A stretch of 64,000 nt of DNA from Medicago truncatula (lineage: Eukaryota > Streptophyta > Magnoliopsida > Fabales > Fabaceae), in contig NC_053045.1 of the NCBI RefSeq assembly GCF_003473485.1, forward strand, positions 33,888,494 to 33,952,493. The letters are read 5' to 3'. Below the pieces are notes generated by a model that saw nothing but the letters and a program-made list of their open reading frames with translations, had not been told where the DNA came from and made no database searches. Below, piece by piece: positions 1 through 12,640 of this stretch. Made by a program: the position numbers and the translations under genes. Positions within the stretch are counted from its first letter, which is position 1. Each line of letters begins with the position of its first letter.

Positions 1-443
1 AATGTACTACAATCTAGATCAATTTAAAATTTTAATTTCTACCGAACTTCTAACTTAAGACAATTAGTTTCCATTTCTCTTCCTTGTATTCCTAATAAAA
101 TCAAAGAATTTTTATCAAGCGTAGGCTCAAGCAATTAAGTTTTGGTTCTGTAGTACCACACTCTGTCATATATATTCTCATGGCAAAAATAACTTCACAA
201 GAACAAAAGAAGTAAAAAAAAACAGTAGTTGCAAGGTCCACAAATATATAGCTTTTCAATTTTTTCAGATAATCTTATTTTGTAATCTTTTAGGAATGAC
301 TGAATGAGCATTTTATGCAGTTCCTATAATACACTGCATGTTTTGCTTATAGCTTTTTCACTTCACTTGATACAAATTAAAATGGATTCTGAAAAACTGC
401 CAGAAATCAGTATAATTTATAGAATTCCTGCATGCCACCTGAC
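1..443 (-). other. LACS2 3' UTR and downstream flank
   Basis: AT-rich sequence after the LACS2 stop codon, presumably 3' UTR followed by intergenic DNA. No ORF or RNA gene is recognisable here; the polyadenylation point cannot be fixed by eye. Confidence 0.5.
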
Positions 444-3400
444 TCACACCATTGCTCCCTTTGCTTCCTTGTATAGTTGATCAATACAATCCTGAAATTG
501 TTGGCAACGAAAAACATTTTATTAATTTGTGTACATGAGTAACAATTTATATAATTAGCTAGTAGCAAAAAATGAAGATAAATTTGAACTATGATGAAAT
601 AGAAAGTTAGTAGCTATACAATATTGACCAGAGAATAAGGGACAAACCTTATAGTGCTTTAGCAACTGTGGTCTCTTCAATTTGAATGTTGGAGTTATTA
701 GATCTCTCTCCACATCAAAGGGAACTGGTTCCAGATGAACTGCTTTTACCAGCTCAAAACCTCTAAGCTGAGAAAATCAATCATGTCAAATGTAATCACT
801 AAGATAAAAAGGTAGCATAACATCAGAAATTAAGCACATGGTGGACATTGTATTTACATACTTGATGTTTCTGACCAGTGATGTTGAGCTCATCCAAAAT
901 ATATTTTCTTGCCTTTGGATTTCCACATAAAGATTTAAAATCATCAGACAATTCATGCTTCGCTGCCCAATCCTCAAGGGCCTGTCTTTCAGGGATCACA
1001 ACTGCCACCAAGAAAGATTCAAAACTATTTCCATACACCCAAATCTGCGCGCAAAATAAAAACTTCATACATTAATGGAATTGCGTGAATTTGACCATTC
1101 TTAAATCTTACTTAAACTTTTCTCATAAAAAACTTGAAATCAAACAATATATTATATGATTAATAAAGCAGAAACATACCGAAGCTATAAGAGGGCACTG
1201 CAAGTACTTGTTTTCGATATTCTCAACAGCAACATATTCTCCTTGAGACAATTTGAAGATGTTCTTTTTTCTGTCGATAATTTTCATGGCTCCATTTGGC
1301 AGCCATTCTCCAATGTCACCTGTAATGATTTTTCAAAGCCTTCTAAAACACACAATATTTATAGGCAAACTACAAACTTTAACAATCTATGATTCTAATG
1401 CGGCGTTTATTAGAGGGAAAACAAAAAGGCGGAAAGTTATAAGGTCATGACAGACCCACCGTTAATTCAAACATCTACTAAGACAGCATGAGGACTTACC
1501 TGTATGAAACCAACCATCAACCATAACCTCTTCAGTAAGATCTTGACGCTTGTGGTAACCGGAGAACAAGGTGTTCCCTCTCAGGCAAATTTCTCCACGC
1601 GGTTGACTGGAGAGTGCATCATATCCCATCTCTGGCACGGATTCAAGCCTTGCTTCAATGGCTGTCATGGGAACTCCAACCGTTCCCATCATAGAAAACA
1701 CATTAGATATTGCACTGAAACACCCCGAACAACTTTCAGTGAGACCTGTAGCACCAAAATGATAATAATGGATTACCATGTAAGCACTTCAATGGAATAC
1801 ACTCCTCGAGAATAAAAAAGTGAAATCAAATCATCACGCTACAACAGTTGTTCTGTGTTGAGTGTTTTCATCACATTGATATAAAACAATCCACCTCTAT
1901 TTTTAACCAAAGATTCAAATACTATAGTATACCATATCCTTGTGCCAATGGAGATCCAAAAGTGACCCTCAGAAACTCTTCTACGTGCCTAGACAAAGGA
2001 GCAGCCCCTGATAACAACATTCGAACTCGTCCACCCAATGTTTGTTTTATCTATCAGTAAAGTCAGCATTTCAAGTTTCAAACAAAATTTATGAACTAAA
2101 AGTCGAAATCACAGTTATAAAGTGGAGTACCTTGTCAAACACAAGCCTATCAAAGAAAGGCGCTGCTTTGTCTTGTGGAAGACCATTATTTAGATATCCC
2201 AACTTGCTGTCGAAGCATTCTAGATTAGTTAAACAATTCGATAGAAATTATAAAGGTAAGTGTCACAGAAGAGAGTTCAATGGCAAAACATACTAGTTAT
2301 ATGCATACTGAAACAACGCCTTTTTTATTGATCCTTCTGATGAAATTTTGTTATTGATACCTTCAAGTGCAAGTTAAGCTTATAGTCAATTTTCATATGA
2401 CAATGTAGTCACACAATCAGATTTAGGATAAATTCAATGCTTAGGACATTATTAAATAAGGTATATACAACAAGATTATAGCAGTAGGCATCAGCACAAG
2501 AAGCATTATAGCCTTACCAGCGTAAACACGATCGTAAACTCGAGGAACGCCACAAAAAATAGTTGGTTTCAGTGCTTGAATATCTTCCATTAAGAATCTA
2601 ATATCCTGGAAGAATCAACACAAAAATTCCATGAAGAAAATACTTTTAGAGATTGAGCCAGGAATTACTATTAAGAATGAATCTGAATCGAAAGCTTACG
2701 CCTTGCCAAAACCCAATTGAGGCGCCCTTGAAGATCGAATAGGTCACCATTATCTGGTCATATACATGAGCAAGAGGAAGAAAAGAGAAGTACACGTCGT
2801 CTTCGGTTGCCTACAAGTAGTACATAACATGTATTGGTGTCAACATTGAGAATGACATGTTAGATGTATAGAGAAACTTCTATAATAGAAATTGAAACAT
2901 AAAGATTATCGTCGCTTGGCGTGATTCACACACTTATAGATAAAGAAAAACAAATGAAATAATTAATGAAGGACTTGTAAAAGTATTATTAGATGAAACA
3001 AGTGAATCATAGAGGAAATGAAATATCTTACCCCTTTGTCTGTTAGAGAAAGCATTTGGTCAACGGACAACACTTCAGACATGAAAGCTTCGTTCTTAAT
3101 AACGACACCTTTTGGTTCACCAGTAGTTCCACTTGTGTACATGATTGTGCAGATGTTAGTCTTATTTTTCAATGGTAGATCCAAATCCAGACTTCCCTGG
3201 AGAAATTCAGATACAAGAAAAAATTAAATCAAAATAGAAAAATCGCCTATTTGATCACAATGGTCCGTCTTGTCAATTATAAAGTATTAACATCAATAAC
3301 CAACTGAAAATTAGAGTTCCTACCAACTGAAGAAACTCTTCCCATGAGAAGCAGGATGCACCAAGTTCCTCAACTTCTTTCTTTTGTGTGGTTGAAACAT

Positions 3401-5638
3401 TCCCAAAACTCACAATAGCTAATCCATTAAGTTACAGAAGTTAATTGGTTAGTTACCATTTACAAGATGGAATAAAAGAACCTTAGTAACAAAAGAACAT
3501 AGAAAGGTTAGTCCTACTTTTAAGATTTGTACACCGCTCAAGACATGACAAAATCTGTGGAAACAAAAAAGGAAAAATAACAATTAAACAAAAGATGCTG
3601 AAAGATGTCTAAAATGGTAAGCTAATTATAGAAGGAATTTTGTGCTCCAAGGAAACAATAATGAAGAACCAGAATGTAAAAGATTGTGCTCCAAGAAATA
3701 GAATGAAACTTACAGAAGGAATTTTGCTTTGCTGCACAAAGGCTATAGAAACTTCAGCATGATTTATGATAAACTCCACAGCATTAGGTCCTGTTTATGC
3801 ATAAATACATGAGACACTTACCAAACTCTTAAGTTCTTAAATTCACAAGGTGAAGGTACGAAAACACAAACCTAGGGTGTCATATAATGGGGCATATGTT
3901 ACTGCATAGCTGTTACAAGCCTGCAAACACCAAATTTCAATGATTCAGCAAAGTGCTATTGCAATACTTAATAAGGCAAATCATATCATATTATAACATG
4001 TTTAACATACTAAACAGTTGCTTAATTGTAATTTTCCCTACAAAGATAAAGTGACATACCTCCATTGCAATTATCCATTCAGGACAATTGGATCCATATA
4101 TGCCACAACGGTCACCCTTGTGATACAAGAAACACCAGTTAGATTAACTACATAAATTTTATAATACATAGTATAGTCTGTAAATATAGGAAGAACAGTT
4201 ACAGGATTGACACCACGGCTCCTCATGGCGGAACCAATTCGGACGGCAGCATCATAAGCCTCTTCATATGTGACCCATTCATAGGTACCAGCCTGAAAAT
4301 TCAATTGAATTCTCTCATAATTTATCTAATTCAACACAAAACTGATTTTGGTGGTGGTGGTGGGGTGGGGGGTATGAGGGGCTATTTGTCATAAATTCTA
4401 TATGGGTCCATTATTAATGTGTTAATCAATTAGAATAATTAATATGTCAGCAATCAGCATGTGCCTATTCAATATATCCAACAAATGTTCTTTCAAAAAA
4501 ATATATATCCATCAAATGTAACACAACAGTAAAATCTGTCCAAAAACAAATGTTAGTCACTAGCTAGAGTACTACTTGCACTACTTTACTTTGCTTTCTT
4601 TGATTGTATTTCTTCTATTACTGGCAATCAAATGCCTTGAGCTTGCTTGTGTAAAAAAAAATATTGAATCAAGAAACATAATCAACACAATTTTCAATTA
4701 CTCTTCTTTTTTTTTTTTGGTCAAAAATTACTCTTCTATTATATTGTAATATTATGTGTCCCTACTTATAAACCTATTTTGATACAAACAAATATGTATT
4801 ATCACAATATATATAAGTCCATTAATTAATAGATCCATTAGTTATTATTTCACAAAAAGGTATAATTAATTAATTAATTGACAATTTGATCACAAAATAA
4901 ATTAATTTACTATTTTTTGGTGTCATTGTTTACCTAAAACATTAAGTAAATGAAATGTTGGAACATAACACAAAATAAGCAAATTTAATACACTACTAAA
5001 CAACAATAGCTGAGCTAAAGCTACTCTAATCTTTTTATATATTAAAAAAAAAACATAATAAAACAAAAAAAACTACTCTAATCTAAGTAATTTAGTAATA
5101 AATTATACACATAAAAAAAAAAAAAAAACATGAATGAAAGTTACCTTTGAATCCGTTTTTTGACGCCTGCCCAGCATTGGTTTGCTAGGGCACCTTGCTG
5201 CAGAGTCCCTGCACAAAGAACCATCAAAATCAAAGTTCTCAGATGTGCACCGAATAATATCAAGACTAATCGAAAGATTATCAAATGGCCCATTAGCTCA
5301 GTTGGTTAGAGCGTCGTGCTAATAACGCGAAGGTCGCAGGTTCGAAACCTGCATGGGCCACTTTTTATCATTTTTTTTACATATTTTGTTCTTTATAGAA
5401 AACGGATTTCACTGGAGCTTTTTTGAAGTACACAATATAGATCATGAAACTTTGCATGCTAATTTTGTATTTTATGAGAAAGAAAAAACCTGAAAAAATC
5501 CCATGGAGATTGAAAATGAGAAGGTAACTCCAACAAACCATCTTTAGCATAGATGCATCTATACACAGGACCTGCTGATGGTTTTTCATGACTTGCTGGT
5601 CTTGCTTCTTCCACTTTCACTGTGTATACATCCACCAT
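444..5638 (-). CDS. LACS2: Long-chain acyl-CoA synthetase, LACS2 type (19 exons, complete)
   Basis: Activates long-chain fatty acids to acyl-CoA with ATP; plant LACS2 enzymes act at the ER and feed cutin and wax synthesis. Exons from the start: 5490-5638, 5145-5208, 4203-4292, 4060-4116, 3872-3920, 3714-3790, 3518-3554, 3324-3418, 3032-3196, 2700-2810, 2518-2605, 2294-2360, 2131-2206, 1933-2050, 1500-1745, 1180-1319, 862-1044, 648-767, 444-491. They join in phase to 659 residues, close to the family's ~660. The AMP-binding motif [11 protein letters not shown] lies in exon 9, GYGLTES spans exons 14-15, and GWFHTGDIGEW then [18 protein letters not shown] span exons 15-16. The N-terminus ([19 protein letters not shown]) is closer to remembered Arabidopsis LACS2 than to LACS1 or LACS4. 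No frameshift or stop is seen. Intron 1 carries an antisense tRNA gene. Family is certain; the LACS2 subtype is inferred from similarity. Confidence 0.95.
5287..5360 (+). tRNA. tRNA-Ile (anticodon AAU)
   Basis: A complete 74-nt cloverleaf. The acceptor stem GGCCCAT pairs with ATGGGCC, followed by discriminator A. The D arm is GCTC/GAGC with an AGTTGGTTA loop. The anticodon stem TCGTG/CGCGA encloses loop CTAATAA, giving anticodon AAT (IAU after editing). The T arm is GCAGG-TTCGAAA-CCTGC. No intron is present, and CCA is not encoded, as expected for a nuclear gene. A T run at 5362-5366 provides a Pol III terminator. It lies in intron 1 of the LACS2 gene (5209-5489), on the opposite strand. Confidence 0.97.
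5362..5366 (+). terminator. Pol III terminator of tRNA-Ile
   Basis: Run of five T starting two bases after the tRNA 3' end, with a second longer T run at about 5371. This is the normal Pol III stop. Confidence 0.8.
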
Positions 5639-7740
5639 TGTTGTGATTCCCAGCTATGATGAACAACAAATGAGGTTTTTTGTTACCTTAAAGTCTATCT
5701 CTGTGGGGGAAGTAGTAGATAGATATATTAGTGAATTTAACAAGGGATGGTGTTGGCAGAGTTGGTTGAGGTGAATTAAAGCATTAAATTCCAACATTAC
5801 GTTTTGGAAATGAATATAACTATTTTTCTCAGACCTGTTTTTATTATTAACCTCTTTTCTGTTGTTTTGTGACTTTGCCTGTTTTGAGTAAGCCATTCAC
5901 ATTATGCATTTATTTTGGCTGGGGAAGTTTGGTGAACCTTACGTACCTTTATGTTTTATTTTATTTTTGAAACAAGCTTACATAACTTTGTATATCCCAT
6001 CACATGGACAAATCAAGAAACAAATTCATAAGGGTGTATTTATAACGATCTATTATAAATCATGTATTCTTTACGCGCAACTACATCTCTTCTTCAAAAG
6101 TTTTATTTGCGTTGTATTTTTTAGTTAAATTTAACTCAAAACTTCAAATCAAGAATGAAACAATCTAAACTACTCATTTAAGTGTTGTTGGATCAACAAA
6201 TAAATAATAAGTAAAATATTTAGTTAAATTAATGATTTAGAAACTTGTAATTGTCTTTTATTTCCAATGAATTTCTTCAAAAATCCACAATTATCTAAAA
6301 ATGGGGAGGCCAAAATTGTAAATTAGATAAAAATAGACCTAAAATTGTTTTTTGTTTTGGCCCAGTAAGAACCATGAGTTTTTTCTTTTACAATAAAATA
6401 AACTCATTCAAATATTGAAATAAAGTGAACACAATAACAATCATATCATTCATTTATTTATTTCAATAAAATGAAAATATTTCTGTTTTGGAAAATATTA
6501 ATGGGTACTCTTAAGACATTGTTTAATAACTTTAAATAGTAAGTTTTTATTAAAGCTTATGCAATTAATGCATTGAAAATTAAATTTTTTGACTTTTTTA
6601 AAGAATAATTTCTTTATTAGAAATCCTTAAAAAATGTCGTTTAGACACTCGTTAGTAAGATATTTTCGTTTTTACCTTTTACTATCGAAGTGTGTGGCTA
6701 ACTATAAAAGATTTGTGTATTACTTTTCCACCCTATGGCCTTCTCCCGCGCCCTGTAAAATTTTCAAAAATGCTTTTGTGCATTCCGGATTTTAAAATCC
6801 GGATTCATGTTTACAATTTTGGATTTTATAATCCGAACAATTCTTATGTATAATCAGCCATCAGACTCTCTCACATTTCAACAGTTTTGAGTTTTGCTTT
6901 TAAAAACAACAAAAAAACTAAGTAAAAAATGCTAAAAACCTGTCAAATAAAATCATATAAATATAAAAATAGTACCAAAAAATTCTAAAAATCAAATAAA
7001 ACTAATGCAAATTTTTTCAGATTTTTCTGAGAATATAAAAATTAAAAATGGGTCTAAACGATGGAATTTTGGATTTTGAGGGGCGGAGTCCCGTAAGAAG
7101 TCTCTTCTAAGGGAGTCATGGTCCTTGAATCTTTTCTGATTTTCTGGGGAAGTTTCGGAGCAATCTGATCAAGTAGCCCGAAAACCCGATTTTTGACTAA
7201 GAACAGGTAACAATCACCCAAAAACATAAAGATGAGAGCTAGGAAGATTGATATTGTCCTTAAAATGACTATCCATGTTACAAACATGTTTAGAATTTGT
7301 GCTAATACATTTCGGATCATATAATCCGAACTGTTTTACCTTGAAAAAGGGTGTTTATGGGGTTTTCGGATTATGTAATCTGGAAACATCATGTAATGCG
7401 CCCTATTTTTTGAAATTTCCGGATTACAAAATCCGGAAAAATCCATTACTCATTTTTTTCACCTTTTAACAAAAAAAAAAACATCATTCCGGATTATAAA
7501 ATCCGGAAACTCAATGATATTTTTGAAAAAGATGGGGCGCGCGAGGAAACCTATAGGGTAAGAAAAGTAAATCCCAAAAGATTTTTGGTTGTGTCAAATC
7601 AAATCAAGTCTAGCTCCTAACGTGTGAATTGTCAATTCACCTCTTAAAATTGTAACAGGCCAATCATGTCACGACCAATAATCAATGCATACCTCCAAAA
7701 ATATAATTTTGAATTCCTTTAAAAAAAGTTTAAGACATAT
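5639..7740. other. Intergenic, LACS2 upstream region and palindrome-bearing repeat
   Basis: The first few hundred bases hold the LACS2 promoter. From about 6720 to 7560 the DNA carries at least six short imperfect palindromes with core CCGGATT...AATCCGG (near 6783, 6823, 7311, 7364, 7419 and 7486). A minus-strand ORF at 7054-7320 (88 residues, hydrophobic N-terminal half) overlaps this repeat and matches no family I recognise. No conventional gene is seen. Confidence 0.5.
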
Positions 7741-7744
7741 ACTT

Positions 7745-9161
7745 TAAATTAGTTTTTTTTGGGCGGTTTAGGGTGTTTGGAAGAAGCGGGTCATGTTGGA
7801 GTTGAACCTTTTCCTTTTGATATATTTGTTGTTTGCACAACCACATATTATGTCGTTTGCCTTACTTTTTGTTTGCTGGTTTCCGATGGGCAGCTTAATT
7901 TTGCTTCGAGATCGGGAGTCGGTGTCTAGCTGCAATCTTGTTTGGCGTGATGTGGTGTTTCTCTGGTGTACCGGAGGTGAGGAGTGCCCGTCTTATTTGG
8001 TCCTAAAGTCTGGTGGGGCGATCACTTTTGATTCGAGATCGGGAGTCAGTTCTTTGGCTCAAGTTTGATTTTGGGCTTTTTATTGTTTCTTTCGGTGGAT
8101 CGGAGGTCGATAGGCAGTGGAAGCTGAATGATCTTTCGGAGAGAAGCTTTTTGGATGTGGTTCAACTTTGATGTTCAGGACTGAAAGTTTAATTTTGAGG
8201 GGTGTTTTTCTTTGGGGGTGAGTAGTGACGATGAATGATGTTGGATACCGATTTTACAGTGGCCCTTTTCGTGAAGGAGTTTGTTTTAGGTGATGACTTG
8301 TATTTTGGTGGGTGTTGTCCTCAGGGGCAGTGGCGGAGCTAGGAATTGTATGTAGTGGGGGCAATATTCTACGTATATGTAATATAATAGTTAAGAATGA
8401 AGGTGTACATCATAATATGTTGAAATTTGGGACCTAACTCATCCTTACAAAACCGGCTTGTAAGGTGAGGATTGCCTCCTCTTTATAAACTCTTATCAAG
8501 AGTCTTGTCTATCCGATGTGGGACTTGGGTTTTTCCCAATATAATATTCTCTACAACTATCTAAACTATGAAAATACATGATTGTTTTATAAAAATGAAG
8601 AATAACAATTATTTCATTTTTTTTAATAAGAATAAAAATTATTTCTAACACTTCCTTAAAAAAAATCTAACACAAATACACAATCATGTTATATATTGAT
8701 TGTTAAAATAAATTAAAATTGCCATTATAAAAGTATTTAGATACAAAATATGAAATATAAATTTAAGTATACTTGTGTTTTTAAAAAATAAATTGAATTA
8801 TACTTATCATCAAATTATTGTGAGGGACAAAAATTAATGAGGTGGAAATTTTTCTCATGTGTTGGATTGCTGGTAAGGAAACTGATTAAAATTTTAACCA
8901 ATTAAAACTACCCCAAAGTTCCCTTAAAAATAAAGCACCCCAAAGTGGCTGGTATATATATTGGATTGAAAATAGTGGTGCAGACAGGAGCCCCACACAG
9001 ATGAGAGTGGCTCCGCCCCTGTTCAGAGGTGTTTTTATGGTGTTTATTTTCAGATGTTCCGTCTATATACGGCGCTTTTTATTTGTATTCTCAGTTATAC
9101 TGGTCTTTGTTCGTCTTGAACATGGATTATGTTGTTTAACAAAATTTGCCGTTAAAAAAAA
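7745..9161 (+). mobile_element. LINE-like 3' relic split by an hAT-like insertion
   Basis: Two pieces (about 7745-8327 and 9022-9161) appear to be one older element. The right piece ends in an A run at about 9151-9161, as a non-LTR retrotransposon would. The G-rich, low-coding left piece resembles the 3' untranslated part of legume LINEs. The assignment rests on the A-tail and overall look; no reverse transcriptase is preserved. Confidence 0.4.
8328..9021. mobile_element. hAT-like non-autonomous element
   Basis: The left end reads CAGTGGCGGAGCTA and the right end is its near inverse (TGGCTCCGCCCCTG), a 14-base terminal inverted repeat. The 8-bp flanks CTCAGGGG and TTCAGAGG agree at 6 of 8 positions, consistent with a decayed hAT target duplication. 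The 694-bp interior has no transposase. Inside, at about 8430-8540, sits a segment with a TCCGATGTGGGACT core seen in other short plant repeats. Confidence 0.6.
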
Positions 9162-9189
9162 AAGTAGTTTGAAACATATTATCCTTCCT

Positions 9190-9268
9190 ACTTTTTGTGG
9201 TGTCCGGAGTTTGAATCTAAACTTTATATATTATATGCATTGTTCTTACCAACTAAGTTAAGTTCAGG
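9190..9268 (-). repeat. tRNA-derived SINE fragment
   Basis: On the minus strand the sequence shows an A-box-like AACTTAGTTGG and a B-box-like region (GTTTGAATC on plus), spaced as in tRNA-derived SINEs. It resembles the copies at 36031, 38748 and 39018 in this window. It is degenerate. Confidence 0.5.
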
Positions 9269-9491
9269 TATATTATCATTTCCGTTTTTTTTTTTTTTTA
9301 AGAAATATTATCATTTCGATTAACACTGTAAAATGTTTTACAAGGTATATGCATTAAAAAAAGTTTATTTATTTATCTAAAACAAATTAGGACTGCGTCA
9401 AAAAAATAAAAATAAAACATTTGAAACTGGTTCGCTTTCTTCTCCTTCGTTCTCTCACAGTGGTGTTAGAATTTCTATACAAAATTCAAAA

Positions 9492-12400
9492 ATGTCAATG
9501 ACAAACGAATCAAGTTGGGTTGGTAGAAAAGCCGTCAAACGCATTGGTGGAATGTCCGATGCACTGTCAATCGCCGCCGATCTCGGCTTCTCCGTCTCCT
9601 CACCTTCATCTTCAACCCACGAATCACTTCATAATCCACCCACAACATCAACGGGTGAAAAAGGTGAAGACTTGATCAGGGTTTTGAGAGAATTAACTTC
9701 TGTTCAAAGAAAAATTGCTGATTTGCAAGTTGAACTTCAAGGGAGAAAGGTAAGCCTTTTTTATTTGTATGGGTTGGATTGGATCTGAATTGATTTTTAT
9801 GTAAATGGGTTTTTTTTTTTGCTGAATTGTATATTTTTTTGTGATTTTTAGGATGATAAAAATGTTGCACATTTGACACATGTGAGTGAAATGGAGAAAA
9901 AGATTGAGACTTTGGATAGGATTACTACTATTCTTAAAGATGTTATTCATAATAAGGTAATTTGCTCCTATTATTGTTCTCATTTTTCAGTTGTTGGTTA
10001 ATTTTCTTAGCAGTTATTATGTGATATGTGATTTAGTACAAGTATTGTTATATGACGTAACAGAGATGAGAATGTTGTGTTAGATGTGTGGTAAGACTAG
10101 ACATGATATGATTGGAAATGAAAACAATAGAAAAGAGTTGGGGTAGCACCTATCTTAGAAAAGAAAGGTGGAAAATCGGCATAGATGGTTTGGACACGTA
10201 GAGCGAAGACCTATAGATTATGTTGTAAGTAGAGTAGATCAAATGGAGGGTGATCAAATCGTTAGAGGCAAAGGAAGACGTAGAAAACCATAAGAGAAAC
10301 TATTAAGTAAGACTTGGGGATTAATGAGTTGGATAGGGATATGATATATCATAGAACATTATAGTGTCATTTGATCCATGAAGTCGATCCCATTTAATGG
10401 GATAAGGCTTGGTTGTTTTTGTATTGTCAAATAGCAGCTATATCACTGTAGCAAAGTGGAATTTGAACAAATTCCTATTTTTCGCGATTCACGGTTGACA
10501 ACATTGAATTCCGACTAGTATTACGTATTAATAGTCAAACAATAATAAGAAGATTATTAGGTTGTTTGATATAGTTTGTGATTAAAATAAGCTACTTAGA
10601 CTAGAAAGTATTGTCTCATTTTATGTTTTCTTCTCTTGTTTTTTGTTTTGTTTAATTAGTTCCTAATTCCTATTTTGGCGTGTCATTAAGATATTCCTAT
10701 GTGCTTTCAGACATAATTTTTTTCTAAAATTTGGCAGGATCGCATAATTGCTCGTCTGCAGCAGCCATATTCCCTGGATTGCATTCCTGTTGAAGCAGAA
10801 TATCAGGTTGGTGAACATAGTTTGTTATTGAAATAAGCTACTTAAACTAGAAAAGGCACACAAATTTGTTGAATTGATGAACACTTGGACATGTAATAAT
10901 ATTTTGGTTGTGTTAGTAGCATTACACATGGGTAAACATTTTTCTTTGTTGTATTTAGTTCTTGATTTTACTAGATTTAGTCTATAGTGTGATAGTTGTA
11001 TTACTTTGCTGTTTGAATAAAGTATGTTAACCGTAAAATGTGGCGTTCAAGATAAAACTTGATAACATGACTTCAATTGAAACTTTTAGACTTAGAAATA
11101 AGATGATAAAAGATTACGTTCTGCATTAAAAATTGTAAATTGAAGGACTTTATCTATTTGCTTTACCATTTTTATTAGACATTGGAAATCATGAATATAG
11201 TTAGCCACTTTGTATATCAACAATGTTTAATTGGGGCATCTGTTATAAATAATACATATGTAGTTTGTAAACAGGCTTAAATATTTTTATGAGCTATGCA
11301 GTATCTGATAGTGATCTACATGATTTCATTCAATCGTTCTCAAAAAACTTAAGCTGTTGAACTGAAGTTTACACGTGCAAATGTTTTGTACAACAAAGTT
11401 TAATACAGGGATTATGTTTAAATTTATATCTTAAATCTAATAATATTTGCCTGTTGAAGTCTTTTTTGTCCCCGTTACTTTACCTATTTTCCCCAATGGA
11501 TATAAATTTAATCTTGGTGTAAATGATAAACTATTACTCCCTCCGGTCCTTATTATAAGAAATAATTGACTTTTTAGGTTCACTGTGTAAGTGATGTATC
11601 TAGTCTCTATTTATAACGAGATACATTAATTATCCAATGAACATAAAAAGTCAATTGTTTCTTATAATAAGGACCGGAGGGAGTATAATATTATTGAGTG
11701 TAATTTTCAGTCAATGTAGGATAGATTGTAATGCTTGTGTCATATGTTTTTTTATTTATGCAGAAACAATTCTCTGAACTACTGATGAAGGCAGCTAGTG
11801 ATTATGGTGCCTTGACAGCATCAGTGGCAGATTTCCAATGGAGTCAGAATTTTAAGGAACCTCCTTCGGTTTGGGGGGTATGCTTCTACGATCATTACAT
11901 TGTTTCTTGATATTGATATTAGGACTTTCTGTTTCCATTATAATAACTCAAACTTGTTTGCGTTACTGGAACCTAGTTTTCACTTACTATCGTATGTTGC
12001 CTACCCTTAATGTCTGTGGTTGCTTGGATGCACCAATAACATAACTTAGTGACAGTGGATTTAGTTTTTATACTGTGTTTCTTTATTTAAGTATACTTGA
12101 CATACCAAAATTGCTCTACGTCATCGGTTAACCTGCAAATACCTACCACGAATGAATTTTGAAAATAGTTATGAGGGAAAGTTTGACATGTGAAAGATAA
12201 TCCTGTGACCTTGTAGTTTTTATTTTTATTTTTTAATTATATTATATTAGAAACTAAACTTGGTATTCCTTGCTTGTTTAGAACCATATGCATTGTATTT
12301 GTACCACATTTCAGTGTTTTTAAAGGCAACAAAGTGCATAGAGGCACTACATTGAGGACATCTCTATGAAGAATAATAGACAATAACTTTGTGTTTTCTG

Positions 12401-12640
12401 CTTGCATTTGAACTGAAAATCCATTCTTTTTTCCAGGAGATGCTTCGACCAATTCCTGTAGCATTGGCATCTTGCACTCGGTACTTTGAGGCCATGTCAG
12501 CCAAAAGAGAGTCATTTGCAGCACTTCAAAAACTTAGAGTGGGCCAATTTGATTCCTCTGTACCTATAACACCGGCCAGAGATCCTTCCCAAAGACTACC
12601 AGGAGTATCTGATTCCTTAACTTCACTTCCATCAGAATAA
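9492..12640 (+). CDS. AUG2: AUGMIN subunit 2 (HAUS2-like), five exons
   Basis: Subunit of the eight-part augmin complex, which recruits gamma-tubulin to existing microtubules in the spindle, phragmoplast and cortex. Exons 9492-9749, 9852-9956, 10738-10806, 11764-11877 and 12437-12640 join in phase to 249 residues. Highly conserved blocks are visible: [18 protein letters not shown] near the start, [21 protein letters not shown] (~65-86, coiled-coil-like), [39 protein letters not shown], and [19 protein letters not shown]. The start is chosen because conservation begins there. The protein ends soon after the last block; I recall a longer tail in Arabidopsis AUG2, so either the C-terminus is short or a further exon was missed. 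Intron 2 holds a LINE relic and intron 3 a Stowaway MITE. Confidence 0.93.
10135..10430 (+). mobile_element. LINE (RTE-like) 3' end relic in AUG2 intron 2
   Basis: Conceptual translation gives the tail of a LINE reverse transcriptase: a [14 protein letters not shown]-like stretch, then [15 protein letters not shown] and KP-interrupted text, ELDRDMIYH and a PI/LMG-type end, broken by stops. It is 5'-truncated, lies in the sense direction of AUG2, and is surely inactive. Confidence 0.7.
11537..11683. mobile_element. Stowaway-type MITE in AUG2 intron 3
   Basis: 147-bp element with terminal inverted repeats CTCCCTCCGGTCCTTATTAT and its complement, flanked by TA on both sides (11535-11536 and 11684-11685). 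Both features are diagnostic of Stowaway/mariner MITEs. No coding capacity. Confidence 0.9.

Noticed and set aside
5287-5360. Organellar origin of the tRNA
   Set aside because: Anticodon AAU is typical of nuclear tRNA-Ile (organelles use GAU or CAU), and a Pol III terminator is present.
7054-7320. 88-residue minus-strand reading frame with hydrophobic stretch
   Set aside because: Overlaps the palindrome-rich repeat; no family and no promoter context. Kept only as a note.
8430-8540. TCCGATGTGGGACT as an upstream element of a Pol III snRNA gene
   Set aside because: It resembles the plant USE in inverse orientation, but no snRNA sequence follows at the right distance and it lies inside a transposon.
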